64,000 nucleotides of DNA from Paraburkholderia sp. (lineage in GTDB: Bacteria; Pseudomonadota; Gammaproteobacteria; Burkholderiales; Burkholderiaceae): positions 1 through 64,000 of the forward strand of contig NZ_JAMXLH010000048.1 in assembly GCF_024281035.1 (NCBI RefSeq). Direction: 5' to 3'. Made by a program: the position numbers and the translations under genes. This document shows positions 45,054-53,344 of this stretch, piece by piece; position 1 is the stretch's first letter, and each line of letters begins with the position of its first letter. The notes under the pieces are model-generated. The model had not been told where the DNA came from. It saw only the letters and a list, made by a program, of their open reading frames with translations, and ran no database searches.

Positions 45054-46022
45054 TCAATGGGCACGCCGGGAATCTGTTGCCGATCGAACAGAAGCGACGT
45101 CCCGTTTTTGGGGCAGTGAATAGACGCGAACCCAATCGATATCGAAGGTCGAACCGTCTCTAACATCGGCGATGGGCCAACCGCCGCCCAACGCATAGTC
45201 GAGCATGATGTAATACGGCCCGGTCATATAGTCCGAGGACTTTGCGGCTGAAATCCGATTCGTCTGAACGCCGTCGATATACCAGGTGATGTGATCCGGG
45301 TCGATCTGGCAGCCGTAGATATGGAAGTCCTCCCAGGGTTTCGCTCCGTTCGGCATCGGTGTGGCGGGTGAATAGAGTTGTGCACCCTCACCGGGATTGC
45401 CGTCGGCTTTCCAGTTGTGACTCGCCTCCTGAATAAATGCACCCTTTTCGGTGTATGCATTGCCGTACCACTCGAAAATATCGATCTCCGAATAATTTTT
45501 TTTCGACGTGTTGTTGATCGACGTAGAACTCAACAGCCAGAACGCCGGCCATGATCCGGTGCCGGAGCGGGGCATCCTCGCACGCACTTCAAAGTACCCG
45601 TAGCGCTGGGCAAATCCCTGGCCCGTTGCGTCCATGGACGAAATGTTGCCCGAATGCCAGGCGCCATTGGCGTCAGTGAAGGCCTTGATGGACAGCACGC
45701 CACGGGTGACGCCGAGTGCGCCGATGTCCCACGTGGATGCCGAGAAGTTTCCGGCCGGCCCGTACGGCGGAACGTAGTACCACGTAGCATTGCCCTTCGG
45801 CGAGCGCGTCGTTACGCTGAGATCGTCGAATTCGTCATTGAAGGTCAGTGTGTATCCCGTCAAATCGATGTCAGCCTTGCCGGGCGCAAGGGCGGGGTCC
45901 GGGACAGTTGCGCGTGCAACGTGAGGTTTAGCCGCGGCGGTCGGGGTTGCGTTCGCGAAGTAAGCCGCTATCGACAGGACGAGTATCGAAATCGGGATCA
46001 GGAACCTGCTCGAACGGCGCAT
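45054..46022 (-). CDS. Secreted/periplasmic glycoside hydrolase family 16
   Basis: 322 residues from ATG 46022, with GAGGGA upstream. Hydrophobic signal-like or anchor segment at residues 8-24. The GH16 catalytic motif is EIDIFEW (Glu 179 nucleophile, Asp 181, Glu 184 acid/base), preceded by GYFEVRARMPRSGTGSWPAF and followed by HITWYIDGVQ and DYMTGPYYIMLDYALGGGWP. GH16 enzymes cleave beta-1,3/1,4-glucans or galactans; ExoK-like members trim exopolysaccharide. Location beside wzy and the EPS genes suggests chain-length control or release of the polymer made here. Confidence 0.9.
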   Translation of the reverse strand: MRRSSRFLIPISILVLSIAAYFANATPTAAAKPHVARATVPDPALAPGKADIDLTGYTLTFNDEFDDLSVTTRSPKGNATWYYVPPYGPAGNFSASTWDIGALGVTRGVLSIKAFTDANGAWHSGNISSMDATGQGFAQRYGYFEVRARMPRSGTGSWPAFWLLSSTSINNTSKKNYSEIDIFEWYGNAYTEKGAFIQEASHNWKADGNPGEGAQLYSPATPMPNGAKPWEDFHIYGCQIDPDHITWYIDGVQTNRISAAKSSDYMTGPYYIMLDYALGGGWPIADVRDGSTFDIDWVRVYSLPQKRDVASVRSATDSRRAH

Positions 46023-46355
46023 CGCCTGTCCCTCGTTTCGCTGGGGTTGGTTTGCCGGTTTGCACCGCCGTCCCGATCGCCGACCTGTATTGCCTGATCA
46101 ATGACGCACCGTTCTGCGCCGATTGTCCGACGAAAGGTGCGGGTTCAGCGCATGGCGCTCGAGCGCAGCCGACGGTGTCGGGTCCTCCGACGCATCATGC
46201 GGTCTTTTGAATTGCGCTTACGTGGGCTACCGCACGATTTGTCATTCAGCGTCGAGGTATTAATTGCAGGTGTTACAGGCAGCTAGCCTTGCGGTCACAC
46301 GGAGGTTGCGGCGGCGAGTACCGTCGTCGGCGAGGCCAACGAAGGATTGGAAAAC
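46023..46355. promoter_or_regulatory. Divergent promoter region of GH16 and wzy-like genes
   Basis: 333 bp between divergent starts, without a credible ORF. The part at 46240-46290 is AT-richer and may hold the wzy promoter; no exact -35/-10 pair stands out. A ribosome site (AAGGA, 46342-46346) precedes the wzy-like start. Confidence 0.45.
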
Positions 46356-47894
46356 ATGCAAATTCAGATCTTCGGCGTGATTGTGCTCGTGTTAGGTCTG
46401 CTGTCGCTGAACCTGAACTACCAGTGGGCAATTTACTTTCTCGTCCTCTGCTGTCTGTTCGCGTGTTCTTCCGCCATTGCGTTTCCGGCGATCGGCGGAC
46501 TGACGATTCTTCCGGCCAATCTCTTCCTGCTCTTCTTCGCCCTGCGCGCCTTCAACATCGGCGGCGGTGCAGCGTTGTGGCGACCGGTGGCGCCGGGCAG
46601 TCCGGGATTTCCGCTGCTTTGCCTGTGTGTATTCGCCGTGGTGGGAGGCCTGTTCCTGCCGCGCGCCATGGCGGGCGCCACGTATGTGTACGCGATCAAT
46701 CGCGGCGCCATCGACCCCAATGCACCCGATCTGCAGCCGCTCGGCCCCGTGTCCGGAAACCTGACGCAGTCGATTTATTTCATCGGGGAAGTCCTTGTCT
46801 ACTGCTGCATGGCGGTTTTTCTCTCGAAGAAGGACAGCTACAAGCATTTCGCCAACGCCATTCTGCTGGTTGCCGCATTGAACGTGATCGCGGCCATCAT
46901 CGATATCGGTTCTTCGTCGGTCGGCATAAACGTGCTGGGCGTGATCAAGACGGCCAGTTACACGTTGCACGATGGGGAGGAAGTGGGCGGTTTGCGGCGA
47001 ATTGCGGGGACATTTGCAGAAGCGTCCGCATTTTCCGGTTTCACCCTGTTGCTCTTCGCCTTCTCAGCCAATCTATGGTTGTTCGGTTACCGGCCGCGCA
47101 TCACCGGGATGCTCACGTTTGCGTCCGGCGTGTTGCTCGCGCTGTCGACTTCCGCGACGGCGTACGTCGGGTTTGCGGTCTATCTTGTCGTACTGCTTCT
47201 TGGCCGTTGCGGTCGCATCGCGCCGCGCAGCGAGTCGCGCAAGCTCCGTTTGTGCGCTGTCGTGATATGTGTCGGCATCATGGCGCTGCTGTACGCCATT
47301 GTCTTCAGGCCCAGTCTGCTGGAGTCACTGGGTGGTTTTTTCAACGATGCGGTCCTGAACAAGGTCGATAGCGCCTCCGGTATCGAGAGGGGGGCATGGA
47401 ACAGGCAAGCTTTGGTCAATCTGGTTGAGACGTTCGGGTTCGGTGTGGGGATCGGCAGTTCGCGGACGTCGAGCTTTATCCTGGTCCTGCTGTCGAATCT
47501 CGGCATCGTCGGCACCATGCTGTTCGGTGTTTTTATCTGCAAATGCACGGTCTCGCCGATTCCCACGCATGGTCCGATGCTCGACCGTGTCGTCTGCTAT
47601 GCGTCGAGGCAGACCATGCTGGCAATCCTGGTGAGTGCGTCGATATCCGGTACGGTGTTCGATCTGGGCCCGTGCTTCTACATGTTTGCCGCCGCTGCGG
47701 GCATGTTGTCATCGTCGGTTCGCAGAGTTGCCCCGGTTGGGGGCGTTGATCGCCCAGGAAACCGGTCTTCCCCCGAAAAGGCACAGCCTTCGCGCTCCGG
47801 TGTTTTCGTCGGCCATGCGCGTGCGCCTGCGACGCCACTGCTCGACTCGCACAAACACGAGAGCCGCATACCGGCCTGGCCACACCGGGGATGA
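46356..47894 (+). CDS. Wzy-like exopolysaccharide polymerase (O-antigen ligase/polymerase-type membrane protein)
   Basis: 512 residues from ATG 46356 (AAGGA nine bases upstream; TTG 46347 is an in-frame alternative). About 11-12 hydrophobic helices, with a large hydrophilic loop between helices (residues about 325-360: VDSASGIERGAWNRQALVNL), the position of the Arg-rich periplasmic loop in Wzy and WaaL proteins. The next gene is a Wzx flippase, as expected. The last 80 residues are hydrophilic and unusual. Sequence conservation in this family is too low for a substrate call. Confidence 0.72.
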   Translation: MQIQIFGVIVLVLGLLSLNLNYQWAIYFLVLCCLFACSSAIAFPAIGGLTILPANLFLLFFALRAFNIGGGAALWRPVAPGSPGFPLLCLCVFAVVGGLFLPRAMAGATYVYAINRGAIDPNAPDLQPLGPVSGNLTQSIYFIGEVLVYCCMAVFLSKKDSYKHFANAILLVAALNVIAAIIDIGSSSVGINVLGVIKTASYTLHDGEEVGGLRRIAGTFAEASAFSGFTLLLFAFSANLWLFGYRPRITGMLTFASGVLLALSTSATAYVGFAVYLVVLLLGRCGRIAPRSESRKLRLCAVVICVGIMALLYAIVFRPSLLESLGGFFNDAVLNKVDSASGIERGAWNRQALVNLVETFGFGVGIGSSRTSSFILVLLSNLGIVGTMLFGVFICKCTVSPIPTHGPMLDRVVCYASRQTMLAILVSASISGTVFDLGPCFYMFAAAAGMLSSSVRRVAPVGGVDRPGNRSSPEKAQPSRSGVFVGHARAPATPLLDSHKHESRIPAWPHRG

Positions 47895-48086
47895 GCGGTC
47901 TCCGGGCGGCGAATGCACACTGCGGACCGGCTATGGGCTGCCATAGCGAAAGATCGGAGGATTTCCCTGAACCAACGTCGGATCTAGGTGCGGTTGCGAA
48001 CGATCGCAACATGAAGCAATCGTCAAGATAACGGGAGCGGGAAGCGGCTGCTTCCTGCTTCCTTGATCCCTTGCGCACGAAGGACC

Positions 48087-49559
48087 ATGAATTCACGCCC
48101 CAGTCTGGCGAGAAACGCACTATTCAACTTCCTCGGCAGCGTGCTTCCGCTCGTCGTTTCGCTCGCAACGGTTCCGATGTATCTGGAGCACGTCGGCACA
48201 GCACGCTACGGCGTGCTGGCGATCGTCTGGATGCTCCAGGGCTATTTCGGCTTTTTCGATCTCGGACTCGCGGCGGCCACGTCGAACCGTGTGGCCCAGC
48301 TTTCCGATGCAGTTGAACGTGAATCGCTGATCTGGACGGCCCTCATATTGAACGCCGTGTTCGGCGCAATTGGCGGTCTCGTGTTGCTTGCGGCGGGTCG
48401 CTTCCTGCTGGCGCAGTTTCACATTGACGTGGCGCTCTTTGCGGAGGTCGTGGCGGCGCTACCGTGGCTCGCCTGCGCCGTTCCGCTCGCGACAGTCAGT
48501 GGGGTACTTTACGGCGCGCTGATCGGCCGCGAGCAGTTCGGCGCGCTCAACGCCGTGCAGGTACCCGCCGGCATGCTTTTCCAGATCGTACCTCTGGTGA
48601 CGGCGGTCATCGTCGGGCCGGATCTGCGGCATCTCATTGCCGCTGCGATCCTTTCCGGTGCCGCCTCGCTTCTATTGCTGGTTGCGGTGGTCTGCCGGGC
48701 GGCGCCATTGCGCTTTTCCGGCGGACCACGATTGCGATTCATCCGGCCACTCTTTTCCTATGGCGCCTGGGTGACGGTGACGAATCTCCTGAGCCCGCTG
48801 CTCTCGACGGCCGACCGGCTCCTGATCGGCGGCACGCTAGGCGCTCAGGCGGTGGCCTATTACCAGGTTCCGTTGAACCTGGCCCTGCGCGCGCGCATCT
48901 TGCCTGGTGTGGTTACGCGCACGCTATTTCCGCGTCTGTCCGCAATCGAACCAGCGAGCGCGAACGAGCTGACCCTGGCCGCCGTGCGCGGACTGACGGC
49001 GGCCACCACACCGATGATCGTCTTCGGTATCTTTCTGATGCGGCCTTTTCTGTCGCTCTGGACCGGCCACGATTTTGCGTCGAGATCCGCTCCGGTCGGC
49101 GAGGCGATCCTGGTTGGCGTCTGGGTGAATTCACTGGCGTTCCTCCCTTCGAGCCACCTGCAGGCAATGGGACGACCCGGCATGATTGCGCGCCTTCATC
49201 TGATTGAGCTGGTCCCGTTCATCGCGTTGCTCTGGTGGGCGCTGCACGCGTTTGGCCTTGTCGGTGCGGCGCTGGCGTGGAGTGCGAGATGCGCCGTCGA
49301 TGGCATGTTGCTCTTCAGGGCTGCGGGGTTCGGCAAACCGGCGGCACGATACCTGTGTGTACCCGCACTGCAGATTCTCGCCACCTACGCTGCGACCGAG
49401 GTACTGAATGTGTCGTCGTGGCTGCGCGCGGCGGTCTGGCTATTTTTTACGCTACTGGCTCTGGTGTGGGCCGCGCGGGCAGAGCCGAAAGCTTATGACC
49501 GTCTGATGCGTGTCACGTCGAATGCGGTACGGCAGACGTTGCGATGGCGAGCCGGATGA
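48087..49559 (+). CDS. Wzx-like polysaccharide flippase (MOP superfamily)
   Basis: 490 residues from ATG 48087, after an AAGGACC site. About 12-14 helices; N-terminus NALFNFLGSVLPLVVSLATV and the STADRLLIGGTLGAQAVAYY segment are typical of RfbX/Wzx polysaccharide transporters. It would flip the Und-PP-linked exopolysaccharide repeat to the periplasm for the polymerase encoded just upstream. 192 bp of non-coding sequence separates it from wzy. Confidence 0.88.
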   Translation: MNSRPSLARNALFNFLGSVLPLVVSLATVPMYLEHVGTARYGVLAIVWMLQGYFGFFDLGLAAATSNRVAQLSDAVERESLIWTALILNAVFGAIGGLVLLAAGRFLLAQFHIDVALFAEVVAALPWLACAVPLATVSGVLYGALIGREQFGALNAVQVPAGMLFQIVPLVTAVIVGPDLRHLIAAAILSGAASLLLLVAVVCRAAPLRFSGGPRLRFIRPLFSYGAWVTVTNLLSPLLSTADRLLIGGTLGAQAVAYYQVPLNLALRARILPGVVTRTLFPRLSAIEPASANELTLAAVRGLTAATTPMIVFGIFLMRPFLSLWTGHDFASRSAPVGEAILVGVWVNSLAFLPSSHLQAMGRPGMIARLHLIELVPFIALLWWALHAFGLVGAALAWSARCAVDGMLLFRAAGFGKPAARYLCVPALQILATYAATEVLNVSSWLRAAVWLFFTLLALVWAARAEPKAYDRLMRVTSNAVRQTLRWRAG

Positions 49560-49613
49560 TGTGTCGCTTGTGTCTGCGCTAAAACGACTTACAACCATGA
49601 CCCGTTGAATGCC

Positions 49614-50840
49614 ATGTTTGCCTGGATTCCTCACCTGTGCATCCAGAGCGACCCGCTGGTAGTCGCGAGAAAACTGTTGTGTGCGCTACATCCGCTCGCG
49701 ATGCTCGTTTCGTGGACCGCGTCGAATGCGAATGTGCGTGCGAAGCCGCAAAAACTGGCCGATACCGATTTGATCATCCTGCATGAGTATGGCGAGCCAT
49801 CCCACTACGCAGGCGCGGTGAGCGCCGCCGCGGCGCTCGATTACTCGACCGTCGAGCAGGTGGAATTCACGCCGCTGCGCAAGCTCAAACAAGGCCTTGA
49901 GCAAGGTGATGGCTACAAGGCCAGGAAAGCGCTTCGTGACGCCGGGTTACTCGCGCTCTGGACGCTATTTCCGCAAGCATTGAAGGGTAAGACAGTGATT
50001 CTGGGGATAGCGCCGCTCGACTGGCGGATCGCCATTCTGTCTCGCGCATTGCGGCACGCGCGAATTATCTACCATTCGTCCTGGACCGATTGGGAGGGCG
50101 CACGCTTTGCAAAGAATCCGGCGGTTCTCACGGGCGCAATTCGCAAGGCCTGGTCGAACTTCCTGACCCGAAGAGTCGATCGTTTTGCCCTTGTGACGCC
50201 GCGGGTGGCGGAGCAACTTCATCGATTTTTCAAGATCGACTGCGGGAGGCTCTTTGTTGTATTTCACGCCTATGACCCAACGATATTTCATCCGGCTCCG
50301 TATCGGCCGCCGGCGCCCTTGAAGGTCGTATTTGCCGGCCGATTCGAGGACTGCAAAGGGGTGGAATTCGTGATTGAACTCGCGAGGCGCCTGCCTTCGA
50401 TCGAGTTCGGCCTGGCCGGCGATGGTCTGCTGAGGAAGAGCATTGAAAGCGCTGGTTTGCCGAACGTCACGCTGTTTGGACGCGTCAGCAGTCGCGCCGA
50501 AATTTCCTCGATCTTCATGCAGCACCACGTTGTCGTTCTTCCATCAAGACGCACGGTCGCCTGGGAAGAGCTGTTCGGTATGGTTCTCGTCGAAGCGATG
50601 GCGTGCGGATGTATTCCGATGGCGACGAATCACACCGGACCCAGCACCATCGTGCGCGATGCCGAGCTGCGGGACTTTATTTTCGCTGAGGAAGATTTTC
50701 TGGCAGGGGCCGCGTCGGCGCTTACGAGGCTTGAGCGCGACGTTGATCGGCTCCGGGCGCTCGAGCAGAAGTCGATTCAGGATGCGCGGCGATTCGCGCT
50801 GTCCGAGGTCGAGAAAATCTGGATGGACATCTTGCGGTAA
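49614..50840 (+). CDS. Glycosyltransferase, GT4-like
   Basis: 408 residues; I chose ATG 49614 over TTG 49605, and no strong ribosome site is visible for either. C-terminal GT-B half has FAGRFEDCKGVEFVIELARR, EFGLAGDGLLR, then FGRVSSRAEISSIF and ELFGMVLVEAMACGCIPMAT with the Glu loop. The N-terminal half is less conserved and probably binds the acceptor. It is the third gene of the wzy-wzx-GT run; donor unknown. Confidence 0.85.
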   Translation: MFAWIPHLCIQSDPLVVARKLLCALHPLAMLVSWTASNANVRAKPQKLADTDLIILHEYGEPSHYAGAVSAAAALDYSTVEQVEFTPLRKLKQGLEQGDGYKARKALRDAGLLALWTLFPQALKGKTVILGIAPLDWRIAILSRALRHARIIYHSSWTDWEGARFAKNPAVLTGAIRKAWSNFLTRRVDRFALVTPRVAEQLHRFFKIDCGRLFVVFHAYDPTIFHPAPYRPPAPLKVVFAGRFEDCKGVEFVIELARRLPSIEFGLAGDGLLRKSIESAGLPNVTLFGRVSSRAEISSIFMQHHVVVLPSRRTVAWEELFGMVLVEAMACGCIPMATNHTGPSTIVRDAELRDFIFAEEDFLAGAASALTRLERDVDRLRALEQKSIQDARRFALSEVEKIWMDILR

Positions 50841-51150
50841 ACCCGCTTGCTCGTTCTTGTATTCGCGGCAGCAGCCTTGCCGCTCTGTGCAACGAGCGCC
50901 TCGTTGAGAAGAGCCAGGGCAATCCTCCGGATTCGTCTGCCTAAAGCCGAAGGCGCCCTTTCCCGGTCATGTGTTGAGGACCGCACACTTACCCACCGAT
51001 AGCGGTAGTGCTGGTTACGGGCTCTACGATATAAATCAATCGAAGCCACAAGAGTGGCAATCGCTCAGCACCTGAGCTGCGCAAGTTTCTGCCCGCGACG
51101 TGTTGGCGCCAACGGGCAGAGGGTGTCAACGTTTTTCTGGATGCGCGATC
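50841..51150. other. Gap after the glycosyltransferase gene
   Basis: 310 bp with no supported gene. Short open frames here lack domain content. It leads into the ruined GlxA-type regulator and may include lost parts of its promoter. Confidence 0.4.
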
Positions 51151-51595
51151 GTGCACGCAACGACCCTGCCGATCTACGGGTTGCCTACGCCGCGTGAAGC
51201 ATTCAAGGCTGCTGTTCGTCAGGTCGGTGTCGTTGTATGTGACGGTTTCTCGCTGCTTGATGTTTGAAGATGCGGCAGCGGAGGTGGCCATGAGCAGGCG
51301 CAATTTTTTGCGAATGTTCAAGCTGGAGATCGGCAGCACGCCTTCCGAGTACTTGCTGCAAACGCGTCCTGGAATGGCCGGTCGATTGCTCGTTCAAACG
51401 GGATTGCCGGTCGACAAGATTGCGCGGCGCTGTGCGTTGGGCAACGGAGATAACCTGGCGAAGATTTTTCGCAGGAAGTGGTCGATATCGCCGACTGAAT
51501 ATCGATCGCGTCAACGTCGTGAGAAGTGTGTGAGTGCAGTAGTGTCGGAGCATTGCGGCGGGACAGACGTAATCCCCGGAATGATGTCGGTTTAG
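51151..51595 (+). pseudogene. GlxA-type AraC regulator with internal deletion
   Basis: From GTG 51151 a frame reads to FKAAVRQVGVVVCDGFSLLDV, the opening strand of the DJ-1/PfpI-like sensor domain of GlxA regulators, and stops at TGA 51265-51267. In a different frame, starting near 51260, comes FEDAAAEVAMSRRNFLRMFK, GSTPSEYLL and then the second HTH ending PTEYRSRQR (to 51595), i.e. the C-terminal AraC DNA-binding domain. Some 180 residues of the middle are missing and the frames do not match. It is a gutted regulator directly upstream of the EPS operon and was probably once its activator. Confidence 0.78.
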
Positions 51596-51749
51596 CCAGT
51601 TGGCCCGACAATCTCTTTCGGGAATCGATGATTTCGTTGTCTCATTTTCATTCAATATAAATAGACATACTAAATTAATGACGAGTTGTTGGGGGTTCGT
51701 TACCTGATCAAATTTCGGCGGACGAACTTGCTGGTTTGGAGTTGAAGAA
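51596..51749 (+). promoter_or_regulatory. Putative promoter region of the EPS operon
   Basis: 154 bp; the stretch 51635-51685 is strikingly AT-rich for this genome. A TTGTCT at 51637-51642 and a TATAAA at 51656-51661 are present but only 13 bp apart, so the true promoter boxes are uncertain. GGAG precedes the start codon at 51750. Confidence 0.45.
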
Positions 51750-52814
51750 ATGCCTGGACTAATTCATCGAGCTATCGACATTGCGTTGATAGTTCTCGGC
51801 GCCTTCGGTGCATTACATCTGCAGATTCCGGTTGCCGTTCATCCGCACGAGACAGAGCTGTCGCTGGTGGCGTTTGTTTCGGCGCTCGCGCTGTCTGTCT
51901 TTCCAGCATGCGGAACCTATCGTGCGGAGCAAAGCGGATCGATGGCCAGTGTTGCTGGCAGAACCGCTATTGCGTGGATGTTGGTTCAACTCTGCGGACT
52001 CGCGCTGCTTTATGCAATCAATCGGGTGCCGCTTGTTTCAATGCCGTGGTTTATTTACTGGACACTGGTGACGGGTGTCTCGCTGCTTGTTTTCCACGCC
52101 TTGACGTTTGTTTCGCTTCGGGTCGTATGGCCGGCTGTTCATCGCACGTGGCTGCTCAAGGCAGCGGTGGTGTCCTCTTTCGTGACCGTGACCAGGGCAG
52201 TGGTTGCACGGCAAATGGTGAAGCGGGTATTCGATCTGGTGCTGGGCATTGCACTGCTCGTCGTGCTGTCGCCGGTGCTGGGCGTTCTGGCGCTCGTGGT
52301 GAGGCGCGATGGCGGGCCCGCGTTCTTCGCACACCGGCGAGTCGGCCGCAACGGTCAAAAGTTCATGTGCCTGAAGTTTCGGACGATGGTCGTGAACGCC
52401 GATGTGGTTTTGAAAGAGGTGCTGGAGCGCGATCCTGAGGCCCGACTGGAATGGGAGCGGGATCTGAAGCTCAAGCATGACGTACGGGTGACGCGGGTTG
52501 GGCGATTTCTGCGGCGCACGAGTCTCGACGAATTGCCGCAGTTATGGAATGTGGTGCGTGGCGACATGAGCCTCGTCGGCCCCCGGCCGATCATCGATCA
52601 GGAGCTCGCACGCTATGGCGACGATGTGGACTACTACCTCATGGCGAAGCCGGGAATGACGGGTTTGTGGCAGGTCAGCGGGCGAAGCGACACGGATTAC
52701 GCAACGAGAGTGTCCCTGGATGTTGCGTATGTGAAGACCTGGTCGTTGTCGCGCGATATCGCGATTCTGTTCAAGACGTTCAAGGTCGTATTCCACGGTA
52801 GCGGCGCGTACTGA
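51750..52814 (+). CDS. Undecaprenyl-phosphate sugar-1-phosphate transferase, internally shortened (BceB/WcaJ-like)
   Basis: 354 residues, against roughly 460 for this family. About four N-terminal helices (to residue 140) are followed after a very short link by the fifth helix and the bacterial sugar-transferase domain (about 155-354): KRVFDLVLGIALLVVLSPVL, FFAHRRVGRNGQKFMCLKFR, TSLDELPQLWNVVRGDMSLV, GPRP and KPGMTGLWQVSGRSD. The CoA-binding-like Rossmann domain that normally lies between helices 4 and 5 is missing while the frame is kept. The catalytic part looks complete, so it may still load glucose-1-P (or galactose-1-P) onto Und-P to start the EPS repeat. Confidence 0.85.
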   Translation: MPGLIHRAIDIALIVLGAFGALHLQIPVAVHPHETELSLVAFVSALALSVFPACGTYRAEQSGSMASVAGRTAIAWMLVQLCGLALLYAINRVPLVSMPWFIYWTLVTGVSLLVFHALTFVSLRVVWPAVHRTWLLKAAVVSSFVTVTRAVVARQMVKRVFDLVLGIALLVVLSPVLGVLALVVRRDGGPAFFAHRRVGRNGQKFMCLKFRTMVVNADVVLKEVLERDPEARLEWERDLKLKHDVRVTRVGRFLRRTSLDELPQLWNVVRGDMSLVGPRPIIDQELARYGDDVDYYLMAKPGMTGLWQVSGRSDTDYATRVSLDVAYVKTWSLSRDIAILFKTFKVVFHGSGAY

Positions 52815-52895
52815 CCTGTGCGTCAGCAGTTTGCGGAATTGAGGCAGGACGGCGAGCCGGCGCTGACGTTGCTGATGTCGCTGATGTCGCGATAG

Positions 52896-53282
52896 CTAGC
52901 GCATGTGTTCCGGTGTTGCATCTGCCGGCGAACGCGTTGACCACGGGTCATTGAGCGCTGGACCGTCCAGCGACGGCGCCTGGTAGGTCCTGCCGTTCCA
53001 GCCGTCGTAGGAGTACGGGTCGGCGTCGCTTGCGGCGGCGTCGTTGGTCTGAAGCTGGCGCTGTGCGCGAGGGGCGGCGGCGTGTGGCCGCGATGGACGC
53101 GACAGCGGCGAAGCGGGGTAGGCGAACTGCGGGTACCCGCTGTAATGCGCACCGGAGCGCTGCGTTGTGCGCGCCGGACTGCTTGCCGGGTTGGGTTGTG
53201 CAGGGGTGAATTGTGCATGGGCGCCTGAAAACGCCAATGCCGCGCACGAACCCGAAACGATAAGGAGAAGCCTCTTGCCCAT
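52896..53282 (-). CDS. Small secreted proline/alanine-rich protein, unknown
   Basis: 128 residues from ATG 53282 (GTG 53294 adds four). A clear signal peptide (KRLLLIVSGSCAALAFSGAH, cleavage after AHA before Gln) is followed by a low-complexity chain rich in Pro, Ala, Ser, Gln, Tyr and Arg and a C-terminal DPYSYDGWNGRTYQAP. No domain is recognised. It is transcribed away from wza with 62 bp between the starts, in the middle of the EPS operon. A periplasmic accessory role in EPS assembly is possible but unproven. Confidence 0.6.
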   Translation of the reverse strand: MGKRLLLIVSGSCAALAFSGAHAQFTPAQPNPASSPARTTQRSGAHYSGYPQFAYPASPLSRPSRPHAAAPRAQRQLQTNDAAASDADPYSYDGWNGRTYQAPSLDGPALNDPWSTRSPADATPEHMR

Positions 53283-53344
53283 GAGCGTTGGCACCGTTGC
53301 TGAACGTCTTCAGGAAAGAACGAAAGATACGTGGGGTGGTGACA

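Noticed and set aside
46289..47371. 360-codon plus-strand frame overlapping wzy in another phase
   Set aside because: Basic, Ser/Arg-rich translation with no hydrophobic pattern; the wzy frame has the membrane helices and a ribosome site.
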